64,000 nucleotides of DNA. It comes from Pseudomonas rhizoryzae (GTDB lineage Bacteria; Pseudomonadota; Gammaproteobacteria; Pseudomonadales; Pseudomonadaceae). How positions within the stretch are numbered: position 1 is the stretch's first letter; each line of letters starts with the position of its first letter. Location of the stretch: contig NZ_SULM01000011.1 in the NCBI RefSeq assembly GCF_005250615.1, positions 1 to 64,000 on the forward strand, written 5' to 3'. Shown here in pieces: positions 35,249-43,617 of the stretch. The notes beneath the pieces were generated by a model, which saw only the letters and a program-made list of their open reading frames with translations, was not told where the DNA came from and made no database searches. Made by a program: the position numbers and the translations under genes.

Positions 35249-36475
35249 ATGAGCTGGTTCCGTGACCTGAGCAAAGTCGAAAAACGTACCTTCTATTCCG
35301 CCTTCGGCGGCTGGGCGTTGGATGCCCTGGACTTCATGGTCTTCACCTTCGTCATCTCGACGCTGATCACCCTGTGGGACATCGACAAGGGCTCCGCCGG
35401 GATGCTGAGCACCATCACCCTGCTGTTTTCCTCCCTCGGCGGCTGGGTGGCAGGCATGCTGGCTGATCGCTATGGCCGGGTACGCCTGCTGCAGATCAGC
35501 ATCCTCTGGTTCTCCATCTGCACGGTGCTCATCGGCTTCACCCAGAACTTCGAGCAGTTGTTCATCCTGCGCGCCCTGCAAGGCATCGGCTTCGGTGGGG
35601 AATGGGCCGTGGGCTCGGTGCTGATCGGGGAGATGGTTCGCGCCGAGCACCGCGGCAAGGCGGTGGGTATCGTCCAAAGCGGCTGGGCGGTCGGCTGGGG
35701 CCTGGCGGCCCTGCTCTACACCCTGCTGTTCAGTGTGCTGCCCCCCGAGTTGGCCTGGCGGTCGTTGTTCTGGGTCGGGATCGTCCCGGCCCTGCTGGTA
35801 CTCTACATTCGCCGCTATGTCCCCGAGCCCGAGGTGTTCCAGCAGACCCGCGCGCGGCAGCAACAGAGCGATACCCCCGTCGCCTTCTGGCACATCTTCT
35901 CGCCCAGCCTGGTACGGACCACGCTCCTCGCCTCCTTGCTGTGCATGGGCGTACAGGGTGGCTATTACGCCATCACCACCTGGCTGCCGGCCTACCTCAA
36001 GCTGGAGAAAGGGCTGTCGGTGGTGGGTACCGGCAGCTATCTGCTGGTGGTGATCCTCGGCTCCTTCGCCGGCTACATCTGCGGTGCCTATCTATCGGAT
36101 CGCCTGGGGCGCCGTCCTAACTTCATCCTGTTCGCGCTGCTGTCCATGGTCAGCGTCTACTGCTATACGCAGCTACCCCTGAGCAATACCCAGATGCTGC
36201 TGGGTTTTCCGCTGGGCTTCACCGCGTCCGGCATCTTCAGCGGCATGGGGGCCTTCCTGACCGAGTTGTTCCCCTCCGAGGTACGCGCCAGCGGCCAGGG
36301 TTTCTCCTACAACGTCGGTCGGGCGATAGGTGCCCTGTTCCCCAGCCTGGTGGGCTTTCTCAGCGCCAAGGCCAGCCTGGGTACGGCCATCTGCATCTTC
36401 GCCGGGGGTGCCTATTGCGTGGTCTTGCTGGTGACCTATCTGTTGCCGGAAACAAAAGGCAAACAGCTGCTCTGA
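35249..36475 (+). CDS. MFS transporter (sugar acid / carboxylate family)
   Basis: A 408-residue, 12-helix major facilitator. The motif A loop is GMLADRYGRVRLLQ between helices 2 and 3 with its repeat YLSDRLGRRP after helix 8; the charged helix-1 start FGGWALDALDFMVFTFV and RALQGIGFGGEWAVGSVL match the NanT/JEN/aromatic-acid groups. AGGACGCCGGGAG lies upstream of the start. Sandwiched between two enzymes of the same hydrolase family, it probably imports their substrate or its precursor. Confidence 0.9.
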   Translation: MSWFRDLSKVEKRTFYSAFGGWALDALDFMVFTFVISTLITLWDIDKGSAGMLSTITLLFSSLGGWVAGMLADRYGRVRLLQISILWFSICTVLIGFTQNFEQLFILRALQGIGFGGEWAVGSVLIGEMVRAEHRGKAVGIVQSGWAVGWGLAALLYTLLFSVLPPELAWRSLFWVGIVPALLVLYIRRYVPEPEVFQQTRARQQQSDTPVAFWHIFSPSLVRTTLLASLLCMGVQGGYYAITTWLPAYLKLEKGLSVVGTGSYLLVVILGSFAGYICGAYLSDRLGRRPNFILFALLSMVSVYCYTQLPLSNTQMLLGFPLGFTASGIFSGMGAFLTELFPSEVRASGQGFSYNVGRAIGALFPSLVGFLSAKASLGTAICIFAGGAYCVVLLVTYLLPETKGKQLL

Positions 36476-36493
36476 GCACTTTGCTAGAGTAGC

Positions 36494-36518
36494 GCTCGCG
36501 GGCTCCAGCCCCGCGAGC
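36494..36518. other. intercistronic hairpin after the MFS gene
   Basis: GCTCGCGGG (36494-36502) pairs with CCCGCGAGC (36510-36518), loop 7 nt, with no T-tract. It sits 18 nt after the MFS stop and may set 3'-end stability or partly uncouple the fusion gene from the operon. Confidence 0.45.
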
Positions 36519-36571
36519 CCTATCGTCGACTTCGATTCCGAGGGGCTTTGCCGACCAGACGACCGAGCGGT

Positions 36572-38185
36572 ATGACGATCAAAGCGATAGGCCGACGCAC
36601 TCAGCTTTCCACGGAAATTTCCAATTACCTGGAAAACGAGATTCGCGAGGGCCGCCTTCAACCCGGCGCGCGGATTCCGACCGAAAGCAGTCTCGCCGAC
36701 TCCTTCGCGGTGAGCCGCAATGTGGTCCGCGAGGCCATCGCCCGGCTCAAGTCGGCCGGGCTGGTCACCAGTCGCCAGGGCCTGGGCGCTTTCGTCACCG
36801 CCGATGCCCATCATCAAAGCTTCCGCATCGCCCAGGAAGAGCTGGTCGATCGTTCGAAGCTGCGCCAACTCTACGAGTTGCGTCTGGATCTCGAGGTGGC
36901 GGCGGCCGGCATGGCTGCCCGACGCCGTTCGCGTAGCCAGCTGGAAAACATTCGGCGGGCCCTCGACGAGATGGCCGAGAGCTTCGCCAGCGGCGAGCGC
37001 CTGCTGGAGCTTGGCCTGCAGTTCAAGAGAACCATTGCCGAGGCGACCGGCAACGACTATTTCCGCAACTTCATACTGTTTCTGTGCGGACACCTCTTCG
37101 AAGCCGCCGCGCTGGAGAGGCGCATCGCCAACTCCGCCAGCCTAGGCGAGACCCTGCTCGCCGAGCACCAGGCGATCTTCGCCGCCATCGCCCTGGGCGA
37201 CCCGGACCTGGCACGACGTACCACCTGGCAGCAAATCATCAATTCGGCGGAACGCAATGGCTTGCGTGGCCTGCAAGGTTGGGAAATCACCCGGATGAGT
37301 TCGCTGGGCGAGACCTATGCCCCCGCCTGCGCCGCCCCCGATCCGCAGCCCCGCCCGCCCAGCCGTCCTTTGCCGGCGGATGCCTGCGACTGTCATCTGC
37401 ACATTTTCAGCGACGAAGCCGAGCAGCCGTTCACCCCGCACCGCTCCTACACGCCGCCGCCCGCCTCCCTGGCCGATTACCGAAGCCTGCAACAGGCCCT
37501 GGGCCTGCGGCGCGGCGTGATCGTCCAGCCCAGCGTCTATGGCGCCGACAACCGTACGACCTTGCAGGCCTTGCGCGAGGCCGGCCCGGATTTCCGCGCC
37601 GTCGTGGTGATCGATGCCCGGACCACCGCGGAGGAATTGCAACGGATGCATGACCTCGGGGTGCGTGGGGTAAGGCTCAACCTGATCTTCAAAAGTGGTG
37701 TCGAGGTATCGGATCTGACGACCCTGGCGGCCAAGGTCGCCCCGCTGGGCTGGCATCTGCAGCTGCTGCTGGACATTTCCGAGTTCGCCGACCTCCACGC
37801 CACCCTCTCCGCCTTGCCCGTGGCGGTGGTGATCGATCACATGGGCCACATGCCGACCAGTATCGGAGTGGATCATCCGGGATTCGGCGATCTGCTGCGC
37901 TTGCTGCGTGAGGGCAACACCTGGGTCAAGCTGTCAGGCGCCTATCGTTTCACCGCCAGCCAAAGCTATCCCTATCCCGATGTTGAGCCCTATGCGCGCG
38001 CCCTGATCCAGGCCAACCCACAACGCATTCTTTGGGCCAGCGACTGGCCCCATCCCTGTATCCCGGTCCCCATGCCCAACGATGGCGACCTCCTGGAATT
38101 GCTGTTCGACTGGACCGAGGGCGATGCCGCCTTGCTCCAACGGATCCTGGTCGACAATCCACGACAGCTCTACGGCTTCCCTTGA
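36572..38185 (+). CDS. FadR-type (GntR/FCD) regulator fused to a LigI-like amidohydrolase
   Basis: One 537-residue frame joins two normally separate proteins. Residues ~8-75 are a GntR winged helix (GARIPTESSLADSFAVSRNV, then REAIARLKSAGLVTSRQGLG). About 88-228 is an FCD helical domain. About 235-268 is a Pro-rich linker. About 269-537 is an amidohydrolase-2 domain with HxH (His275, His277), VQPSVYGADN, WHLQLLLD, DHMGHM and SDWPHP all present. The FCD metal set looks degraded: Gly148 and Lys152 replace the Asp and His of DxxFH, Gln221 replaces the last His, and only His199 remains. ATG 36572 is preferred over an upstream TTG (36548). An in-frame ATG at 37295 (residue 242) could make a free hydrolase. 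It probably controls the upstream island. Confidence 0.88.
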   Translation: MTIKAIGRRTQLSTEISNYLENEIREGRLQPGARIPTESSLADSFAVSRNVVREAIARLKSAGLVTSRQGLGAFVTADAHHQSFRIAQEELVDRSKLRQLYELRLDLEVAAAGMAARRRSRSQLENIRRALDEMAESFASGERLLELGLQFKRTIAEATGNDYFRNFILFLCGHLFEAAALERRIANSASLGETLLAEHQAIFAAIALGDPDLARRTTWQQIINSAERNGLRGLQGWEITRMSSLGETYAPACAAPDPQPRPPSRPLPADACDCHLHIFSDEAEQPFTPHRSYTPPPASLADYRSLQQALGLRRGVIVQPSVYGADNRTTLQALREAGPDFRAVVVIDARTTAEELQRMHDLGVRGVRLNLIFKSGVEVSDLTTLAAKVAPLGWHLQLLLDISEFADLHATLSALPVAVVIDHMGHMPTSIGVDHPGFGDLLRLLREGNTWVKLSGAYRFTASQSYPYPDVEPYARALIQANPQRILWASDWPHPCIPVPMPNDGDLLELLFDWTEGDAALLQRILVDNPRQLYGFP

Positions 38186-38330
38186 GATAGGCGCTACCGC
38201 GCTCAAAGGTCGCCGATCCGCCCCTTGGCTCGAGCGGTGCCGCTCCCAGCAGGAGCGGCCCAGCGGGCATCATGGCCCGCTATCCGTTGCTCACCCGGCC
38301 TGGCTGCCCAAGCCAGGGGCAAGCCACCGC

Positions 38331-40220
38331 TCAAATGCGGAAACCACCGACCAGCCGTTGCAGCCGACCAGCCTCGGCTTCCAGCGCCGTACAGGCCGCC
38401 AGGGTCGCCTGGAGATTGTCCACGCCCTGCTGATTCAGCAGGTTGATCTCGCTGATATCCATGTTCAGCGTCTCCACCACCGAGGTCTGTTCCTCGGTGG
38501 CGGTGGCGACGGATTGGTTCTGGCCATCGATCTCGCCGATCCGCTCGGTCACGCTGCCCAGCCGCTCACCGGCGCTCTTGGCCACCTGCATGCTGTGGGC
38601 GCTCTGCCGCTGGCTTTCCTGCATCAGCGCCACGGCGTCGCGCGAGCCGTTCTGCAACTCTTCGATCATCTGCTGGATCTGCTGCGCCGAACTCTGGGTC
38701 CGGCTGGCCAGGGAACGCACCTCGTCGGCCACCACGGCGAAGCCACGGCCGGCTTCACCGGCGCGGGCCGCTTCGATGGCGGCGTTGAGCGCCAGCAGGT
38801 TGGTCTGCTCGGAGATGCCGCGGATGACTTCGAGGATCTGGCCGATGTTGGCGGCCTTACCATTGAGTGCCTCGATATGTTCGCAACTGCTGCCGATCTT
38901 CGCTGACAAGGCCTGCATGGCGTGCAGGGCTTCGTCCAGCACCTCGCGGCCTTCCTCGCCCTGGGCGCGGGCCTCGCTCGCCTCGCCCGAGGCATGGGCG
39001 GCGTTGCGGGCGATCTCCTGGGCGGCGGCGCCCAGCTCATTGATCGCCGCGGCCACGCTGGTGGTGCGCTGGGCCTGCAGATCCGACTGCTGCATGGAGG
39101 ACTGCGAAGACTCCAGCACCCGCCGGGTGCTCTGGTTCAGCTCGCCAGTGGTCTGGGCCACGTCACGAATCGAGGTGTGGATACGGGCCACGAATTTGTT
39201 GAAAGCCTCGGCCAGGGCGCCGAATTCGTCGCGGGCTTGTACCGGCAAGCGGCGGGTCAGATCGCCCTCGCCCTCGGCGATGTCGTCCATGGCGCGGGTC
39301 AGGTCATGCAGCGGGCGCAAGAGCACCCGGATCAACAAGCCCAGCAGCAGGATGATGGCGATCACTGCGATCACCGTCGCCACGATGGCCAGGTTGCGCG
39401 CCTGGGTCACCGGGGCATAGGCCTTGGCCTGGTCGATGGACAGGCCAAGGTACCACTTCACCGAGGGCAGTCCCTCGACCGGGGTGAAGCTCACCAGCCG
39501 CTCGCTGCCGTTCTGGTTGACCGAGTGCAAGCCGGGCTGCAGCGAAGGCGTCTGCTCGGGGAAGACCTCCTTGAGACTCTTGAGCACCTGCTCGGGATGG
39601 CTGCTGACCAGGATCTTGCCGTCGCCATCCACCAGGAAGGCTTCGCCCAGGCCGCCGACATTGAGCGAGGTGACGATCTGTACCAGCGCCGACAGGTTGA
39701 GATCGCCCGCCACCACGCCGGCCAGTTGACCGTCACGCAGCAAGGGCGTGGCGATGGTCACCCCCAGTTGCCCGGAAGAGGCGAAGACATAGGGCGGCGT
39801 CAGCACCGTGGTGCCGGCACTGGTGGCAGCCGCGTACCAGGGGCGCTTGCGCGGATCGTAGCCGGCCGGCAGGTTGCGCAAGGGGCGCGTGGTGTAGGTG
39901 CCGTCGACCTCGCCCAGGTAGGTGGAATCGAAGTTGCCGGTATAGATCTTCTGGTCCAGCAGACCGACCAGACGCTCACGCGAAGGGTCTTGGGCGAGGG
40001 TCTGGGCCTCGCCCTCGATGAGCTTGACCCGGGCGTCCAGCCAGTAGGCGATGTTGCCGGCGGCGACCCGGCCCGTTTCACCGAGATCGGCGCTCAGGCT
40101 CTGGTCGATGGCTTGGCGTTGCAGATAGGCGTTGAAGCCAGCGGAAGCGGCCAGGGCGACGGTAATCACCAGGGCCGCGACCAACAGGATCTTGTGGCTG
40201 AATTTCAGGTGTCGCTTCAT
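38331..40220 (-). CDS. methyl-accepting chemotaxis protein, dCache type (copy 2)
   Basis: 629 residues with the same plan as copy 1: TM1 ~12-32, double-Cache sensor ([12 protein letters not shown], then [12 protein letters not shown]), TM2 ~282-305, HAMP and a signalling hairpin ([20 protein letters not shown]) ending LVGGFRI. The usual Asp of the amino-acid-binding Cache motif (Y-x-D) is Phe here, so amino acids are unlikely ligands. A sigma-28 (FliA) promoter lies just upstream, so it is expressed with the flagellar regulon. It is tandem with copy 3. Confidence 0.94.
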   Translation of the reverse strand: MKRHLKFSHKILLVAALVITVALAASAGFNAYLQRQAIDQSLSADLGETGRVAAGNIAYWLDARVKLIEGEAQTLAQDPSRERLVGLLDQKIYTGNFDSTYLGEVDGTYTTRPLRNLPAGYDPRKRPWYAAATSAGTTVLTPPYVFASSGQLGVTIATPLLRDGQLAGVVAGDLNLSALVQIVTSLNVGGLGEAFLVDGDGKILVSSHPEQVLKSLKEVFPEQTPSLQPGLHSVNQNGSERLVSFTPVEGLPSVKWYLGLSIDQAKAYAPVTQARNLAIVATVIAVIAIILLLGLLIRVLLRPLHDLTRAMDDIAEGEGDLTRRLPVQARDEFGALAEAFNKFVARIHTSIRDVAQTTGELNQSTRRVLESSQSSMQQSDLQAQRTTSVAAAINELGAAAQEIARNAAHASGEASEARAQGEEGREVLDEALHAMQALSAKIGSSCEHIEALNGKAANIGQILEVIRGISEQTNLLALNAAIEAARAGEAGRGFAVVADEVRSLASRTQSSAQQIQQMIEELQNGSRDAVALMQESQRQSAHSMQVAKSAGERLGSVTERIGEIDGQNQSVATATEEQTSVVETLNMDISEINLLNQQGVDNLQATLAACTALEAEAGRLQRLVGGFRI

Positions 40221-40282
40221 ACGGGGTCTGCATCCATAGCAAGGCGGCCAAGCCGGATTCAGGGCTTGGCCTATCGCACTCG

Positions 40283-40309
40283 TTATCGGACATTGGTCAG
40301 ACTACTTGA
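40283..40309 (-). promoter_or_regulatory. sigma-28 (FliA) promoter of MCP copy 2
   Basis: On the minus strand TCAAGTAG (40302-40309), an 11-nt spacer and TCCGATAA (40283-40290) match the flagellar consensus (TAAAGTTT-N11-GCCGATAA), 63 nt before the start codon. Confidence 0.75.
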
Positions 40310-40339
40310 GCGTTACCACCCACCTTTCGAAGACAGACG

Positions 40340-42229
40340 CTAGATGCGGAAACCACCCACCAACCGCTGCAGCCGAGCGGCCTCGGCTTCCAGCGCGGTG
40401 CAGGCCGCCAGGGTGGCCTGGAGGTTGTCCACGCCCTGTTGGTTCAGCAGGTTGATCTCGCTGATGTCCATGTTCAGGGTTTCCACCACCGAGGTCTGCT
40501 CCTCGGTGGCGGTGGCGACGGATTGGTTCTGGCCGTCGATCTCGCCGATGCGCTCGGTCACGCTGCCCAGCCGCTCGCCGGCGCTCTTGGCCACCTGCAT
40601 GCTGTGGGCGCTCTGCCGCTGGCTTTCCTGCATCAGCGCCACGGCATCGCGCGAGCCGTTCTGCAACTCTTCGATCATCTGCTGAATCTGCTGCGCCGAA
40701 CTCTGGGTCCGGCTGGCCAGGGAACGCACCTCGTCGGCCACCACGGCGAAACCGCGCCCGGCTTCACCGGCGCGCGCCGCTTCGATGGCGGCGTTGAGCG
40801 CCAGCAGATTGGTCTGCTCGGAGATACCCCGAATGACGTCAAGGATCTGGCCGATGTTGGCCGCCTTGCCGTTGAGGGCTTCGATATGTTCGCAACTGGT
40901 GCCGATCTTCGCTGACAACGCCTGCATCGCCTGCAGGGCTTCGTTGAGCACCTGGCGACCTTCCTCGCCCTGTTGACGTGCCAGCCGCGCCTCGCTCGAG
41001 GCATGGGCGGCGTTGCGGGCGATCTCCTGGGTGGCGGCGCCCATTTCATTGATCGCGGCGGCCACGCTGGTGGTGCGCTGGGCCTGGACGTCGGATTGCT
41101 GCATCGATGACTGCGAGGCTTCGAGTACCCGATGCGTCCCCTGGTTGAGTTCACCGGTACTCTTGGCCAGATCGCGGATCGAGGTATGGATACGGGCCAC
41201 GAACTGGTTGAAGGCCTGGGCCAGGGCCCCGAATTCGTCCTGGCTCTGTACTGGCAGGCGGCGGGTCAGGTCGCCTTCACCCTCGGCGATATCGGTCATG
41301 GCCCGCGACAGATCGCGCAGCGGACGCAGCAGCACTTGGATCAGCACCCCGAGCAGCAAGACGATCGCGACCACCGCCACCAGGGTGGCGACAATGGCCA
41401 GATTACGCGCCTGGGTGACGGGGGCGTAGGCCTTGGCCGCATCGATGGACTGCATGAGATACCACTTGACCGAAGGCAGACCCGCCACCGGTGTGAAGTT
41501 CACCAGGCGCTCGGCGCCGTCCTGATAGGTGATGCTGAAGCCCTGCTCCACGCTGGGCGTGTGCTCGGGAAAGATGTCCTTGAGATTCTTCAGGACCTGT
41601 TCGGGATGGCCACTGATCAGGATCTTGCCCTCGCCATCGACCAGGAAGGCCTCGCCGAGGCCGCCGACGTTGAGCGCGGTGATGATGTTGGTCAAGGCGG
41701 TCAGATTGATATCGCCGCCCACCACGCCGACGACCTGACCGTCACGGATCACCGGCGTGGTGATGGGCATGCCCAGCTTGCCGGTGGTGGCATAGATGTA
41801 AGGCGGCTGCATCACCGTCTTGCCGGTGGTGCTGGGTTGGATATACCAGGGCCTTTTGCGTGGATCGTAGCCGGCCGGCAGGGGATACTTCGGATAGGAC
41901 ACATAGGACCCATCGGCGCTGCCCATATAGGTAGTATCGAAGCTTGCCGCGTAGGTCTTCTGCTGCAGAACGGCATTGAGCGCCGTCGGCGAATTGTCAC
42001 GACTCAGCACGTCCGCCTGGCTTTCCAGCAGGCGAATGCGACTATCCAGCCAGAGTGCGATGTTGGCGGCGGCGACCCGTCCCGCCTCACTCAGGGAGCT
42101 GCGCAGCTCGCGGTCGATGGTGCTGCGCTGCAGATAGACGTTGAAACCGGAAAAACCCATCAGCGCGACAGTCACCACCAGCGCTGCCGTCAGTATGATC
42201 TTATGATTGAACCTAAGTTGCCTGCGCAT
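40340..42229 (-). CDS. methyl-accepting chemotaxis protein, dCache type (copy 3)
   Basis: 629 residues. I start at [10 protein letters not shown] (42229), which aligns with the starts of copies 1 and 2; an 18-residue extension is possible. The sensor motif is [12 protein letters not shown], then [12 protein letters not shown], again without the Asp of amino-acid receptors. HAMP and hairpin regions are nearly identical to the other two copies, while the sensor half is more diverged, which suggests different ligands feeding the same output. A FliA-type promoter precedes it. The AEC transporter lies upstream on the same strand. Confidence 0.94.
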   Translation of the reverse strand: MRRQLRFNHKIILTAALVVTVALMGFSGFNVYLQRSTIDRELRSSLSEAGRVAAANIALWLDSRIRLLESQADVLSRDNSPTALNAVLQQKTYAASFDTTYMGSADGSYVSYPKYPLPAGYDPRKRPWYIQPSTTGKTVMQPPYIYATTGKLGMPITTPVIRDGQVVGVVGGDINLTALTNIITALNVGGLGEAFLVDGEGKILISGHPEQVLKNLKDIFPEHTPSVEQGFSITYQDGAERLVNFTPVAGLPSVKWYLMQSIDAAKAYAPVTQARNLAIVATLVAVVAIVLLLGVLIQVLLRPLRDLSRAMTDIAEGEGDLTRRLPVQSQDEFGALAQAFNQFVARIHTSIRDLAKSTGELNQGTHRVLEASQSSMQQSDVQAQRTTSVAAAINEMGAATQEIARNAAHASSEARLARQQGEEGRQVLNEALQAMQALSAKIGTSCEHIEALNGKAANIGQILDVIRGISEQTNLLALNAAIEAARAGEAGRGFAVVADEVRSLASRTQSSAQQIQQMIEELQNGSRDAVALMQESQRQSAHSMQVAKSAGERLGSVTERIGEIDGQNQSVATATEEQTSVVETLNMDISEINLLNQQGVDNLQATLAACTALEAEAARLQRLVGGFRI

Positions 42230-42293
42230 CTGGCTGCCCCTGACCGAAAAACAAGAGATAAGCGTGGTGTCCGCCCCGCACACCAGCCTCCCA

Positions 42294-42320
42294 TTATCGA
42301 CCTAAAAACCGCGTCCTTGA
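42294..42320 (-). promoter_or_regulatory. sigma-28 (FliA) promoter of MCP copy 3
   Basis: On the minus strand TCAAGGAC (42313-42320), an 11-nt spacer and GTCGATAA (42294-42301), 65 nt before the start. Same geometry as the promoter of copy 2. Confidence 0.72.
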
Positions 42321-42342
42321 GCCTTTCGAGGATATTTTCCGA

Positions 42343-43293
42343 TCAGACCAGATGCAGTGCCTGAAGCAGCAATAGTCCCAGGTTGATAGTGAGCATCCCG
42401 CCCAGGGTGCTGATCACCACGATGGCCGCGGCCAATTGGGCATTGGCTCCCGCAGCGCGGGCCATGACGAAGCTGGAGGCGGCCGTGGGGCAACCCAGGT
42501 AGAGGAACAGGACGCCCAGCGCCGGTCCCTGGATACCGAGGGCCAGGGCGCCCAGCACGCCGAGCAAAGGTATCCAGACGATCTTCCACAGGCTGGCCCC
42601 CAACGCCAGGCGACTGCTCTCGCGCAACGCCGCCAGCGACAGGGTGGCGCCGATGCACATCAGCGCCAGCGGCAGGGTGAGCGCGGCGAAGTAGCGCGCC
42701 GAGGTGTCCAGCCAGCGTGGTAGTTGCCATTGCCAGTAGGCGAAGGGAATGGCCACCAGGATGCCGATGATCAGTGGATTGCCGAGGATGCTGCGCAGGA
42801 TGGTACGCCAGTTGGCCTGCAGTTGCGGGCTGTAGAGCGCCAGCACGATGGTCGAGAGCACGTTGTAGAAGAGGATGACCATGCCGGCCAGGATGCCGCC
42901 CACCGACAGGCCGTAGTCGCCGTACTGGGTGGCCGCCAGGGCCAGGCCGACGATGCCGCAGTTGCCGCGAAAGGCGCCCTGCACGTACACCCCCCGATCG
43001 GCAGGGGGACAGCGCCAGACCGCCCAACCCCAGACGACCAGGAAGCTGGTCACCGTGGCCAGGGCGAAATAGCCCAATAGTAGGGGCTGCAAGGCCTCGC
43101 CCAGGTCCGCCTTGAGGATGCCGAGAAACAGCAGGGTCGGCATGGTGGCGCGAAAAACCAGACTGGAGGCGGTGTTGACGAAGGCCGTGTCGATCCAGCC
43201 CAGCCGCTTGAGCAGGCAACCGAGCAGCACCAGGGCGAAGACGGGTGCGGTGACGTTGAAGGTCGCCTGGATCAGGGCAAGGACAGCGAACAT
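42343..43293 (-). CDS. AEC (auxin efflux carrier) family transporter
   Basis: A 316-residue membrane protein with about ten helices. The family N-terminal half is PVFALVLLGCLLKRLGWID, then RATMPTLLFLGI. The middle crossover has FRGNCGIVGLALAATQYG, and the C-terminal half has LPLALMCIGATLSLAALRES and LGCPTAASSFVMARAAG. I start at MFAVLALIQ (43293); a longer reading adds 30 hydrophilic residues. Bacterial AEC proteins export malate, malonate or other organic acids; the role here is unknown. Confidence 0.9.
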   Translation of the reverse strand: MFAVLALIQATFNVTAPVFALVLLGCLLKRLGWIDTAFVNTASSLVFRATMPTLLFLGILKADLGEALQPLLLGYFALATVTSFLVVWGWAVWRCPPADRGVYVQGAFRGNCGIVGLALAATQYGDYGLSVGGILAGMVILFYNVLSTIVLALYSPQLQANWRTILRSILGNPLIIGILVAIPFAYWQWQLPRWLDTSARYFAALTLPLALMCIGATLSLAALRESSRLALGASLWKIVWIPLLGVLGALALGIQGPALGVLFLYLGCPTAASSFVMARAAGANAQLAAAIVVISTLGGMLTINLGLLLLQALHLV

Positions 43294-43617
43294 GGACGGG
43301 GCGTGTCGAGGGAACGGCTGGCGATGGTAGCAGGCGTGACGCGGCCTGGGTGTCGTCCGCCCATCATCGCGAAGTGACATCATCAGTTACTTAGCTTACT
43401 ATCTACCCGCCCGATTCAGACGACACCTTCCGAGCCCCACGCTTCGCCTCAGCGCAACCGCTCTAGGCTCCCACCCGGGAAAGCCGGCGATGGAGTGGAA
43501 CAATAAGACAGACAACAGGTTCAGACGTAGCAGACGACAGATCCGCATGCGGTTCCGATTTGCGATGTCGTCAGTCGAGCCGAACGTCTTTTCTACGATT
43601 GCATTGCGAGCGCTGCC
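43294..43617. other. 324-bp divergent gap before gcd
   Basis: Holds the promoters of the AEC transporter and gcd. I saw no clear -10/-35 pair, operator palindrome or REP element. A PQQ- or glucose-responsive site cannot be identified by eye. Confidence 0.5.

Noticed and set aside
36494-36518. Rho-independent terminator after the MFS gene
   Set aside because: A good hairpin but no T-tract on either strand, so I list it only as a hairpin.
37295-38185. Separate start for a free amidohydrolase inside the fusion gene
   Set aside because: An in-frame ATG exists but its ribosome-binding site is weak; the continuous frame with a coherent linker favours a fusion. Kept as an alternative in the entry.
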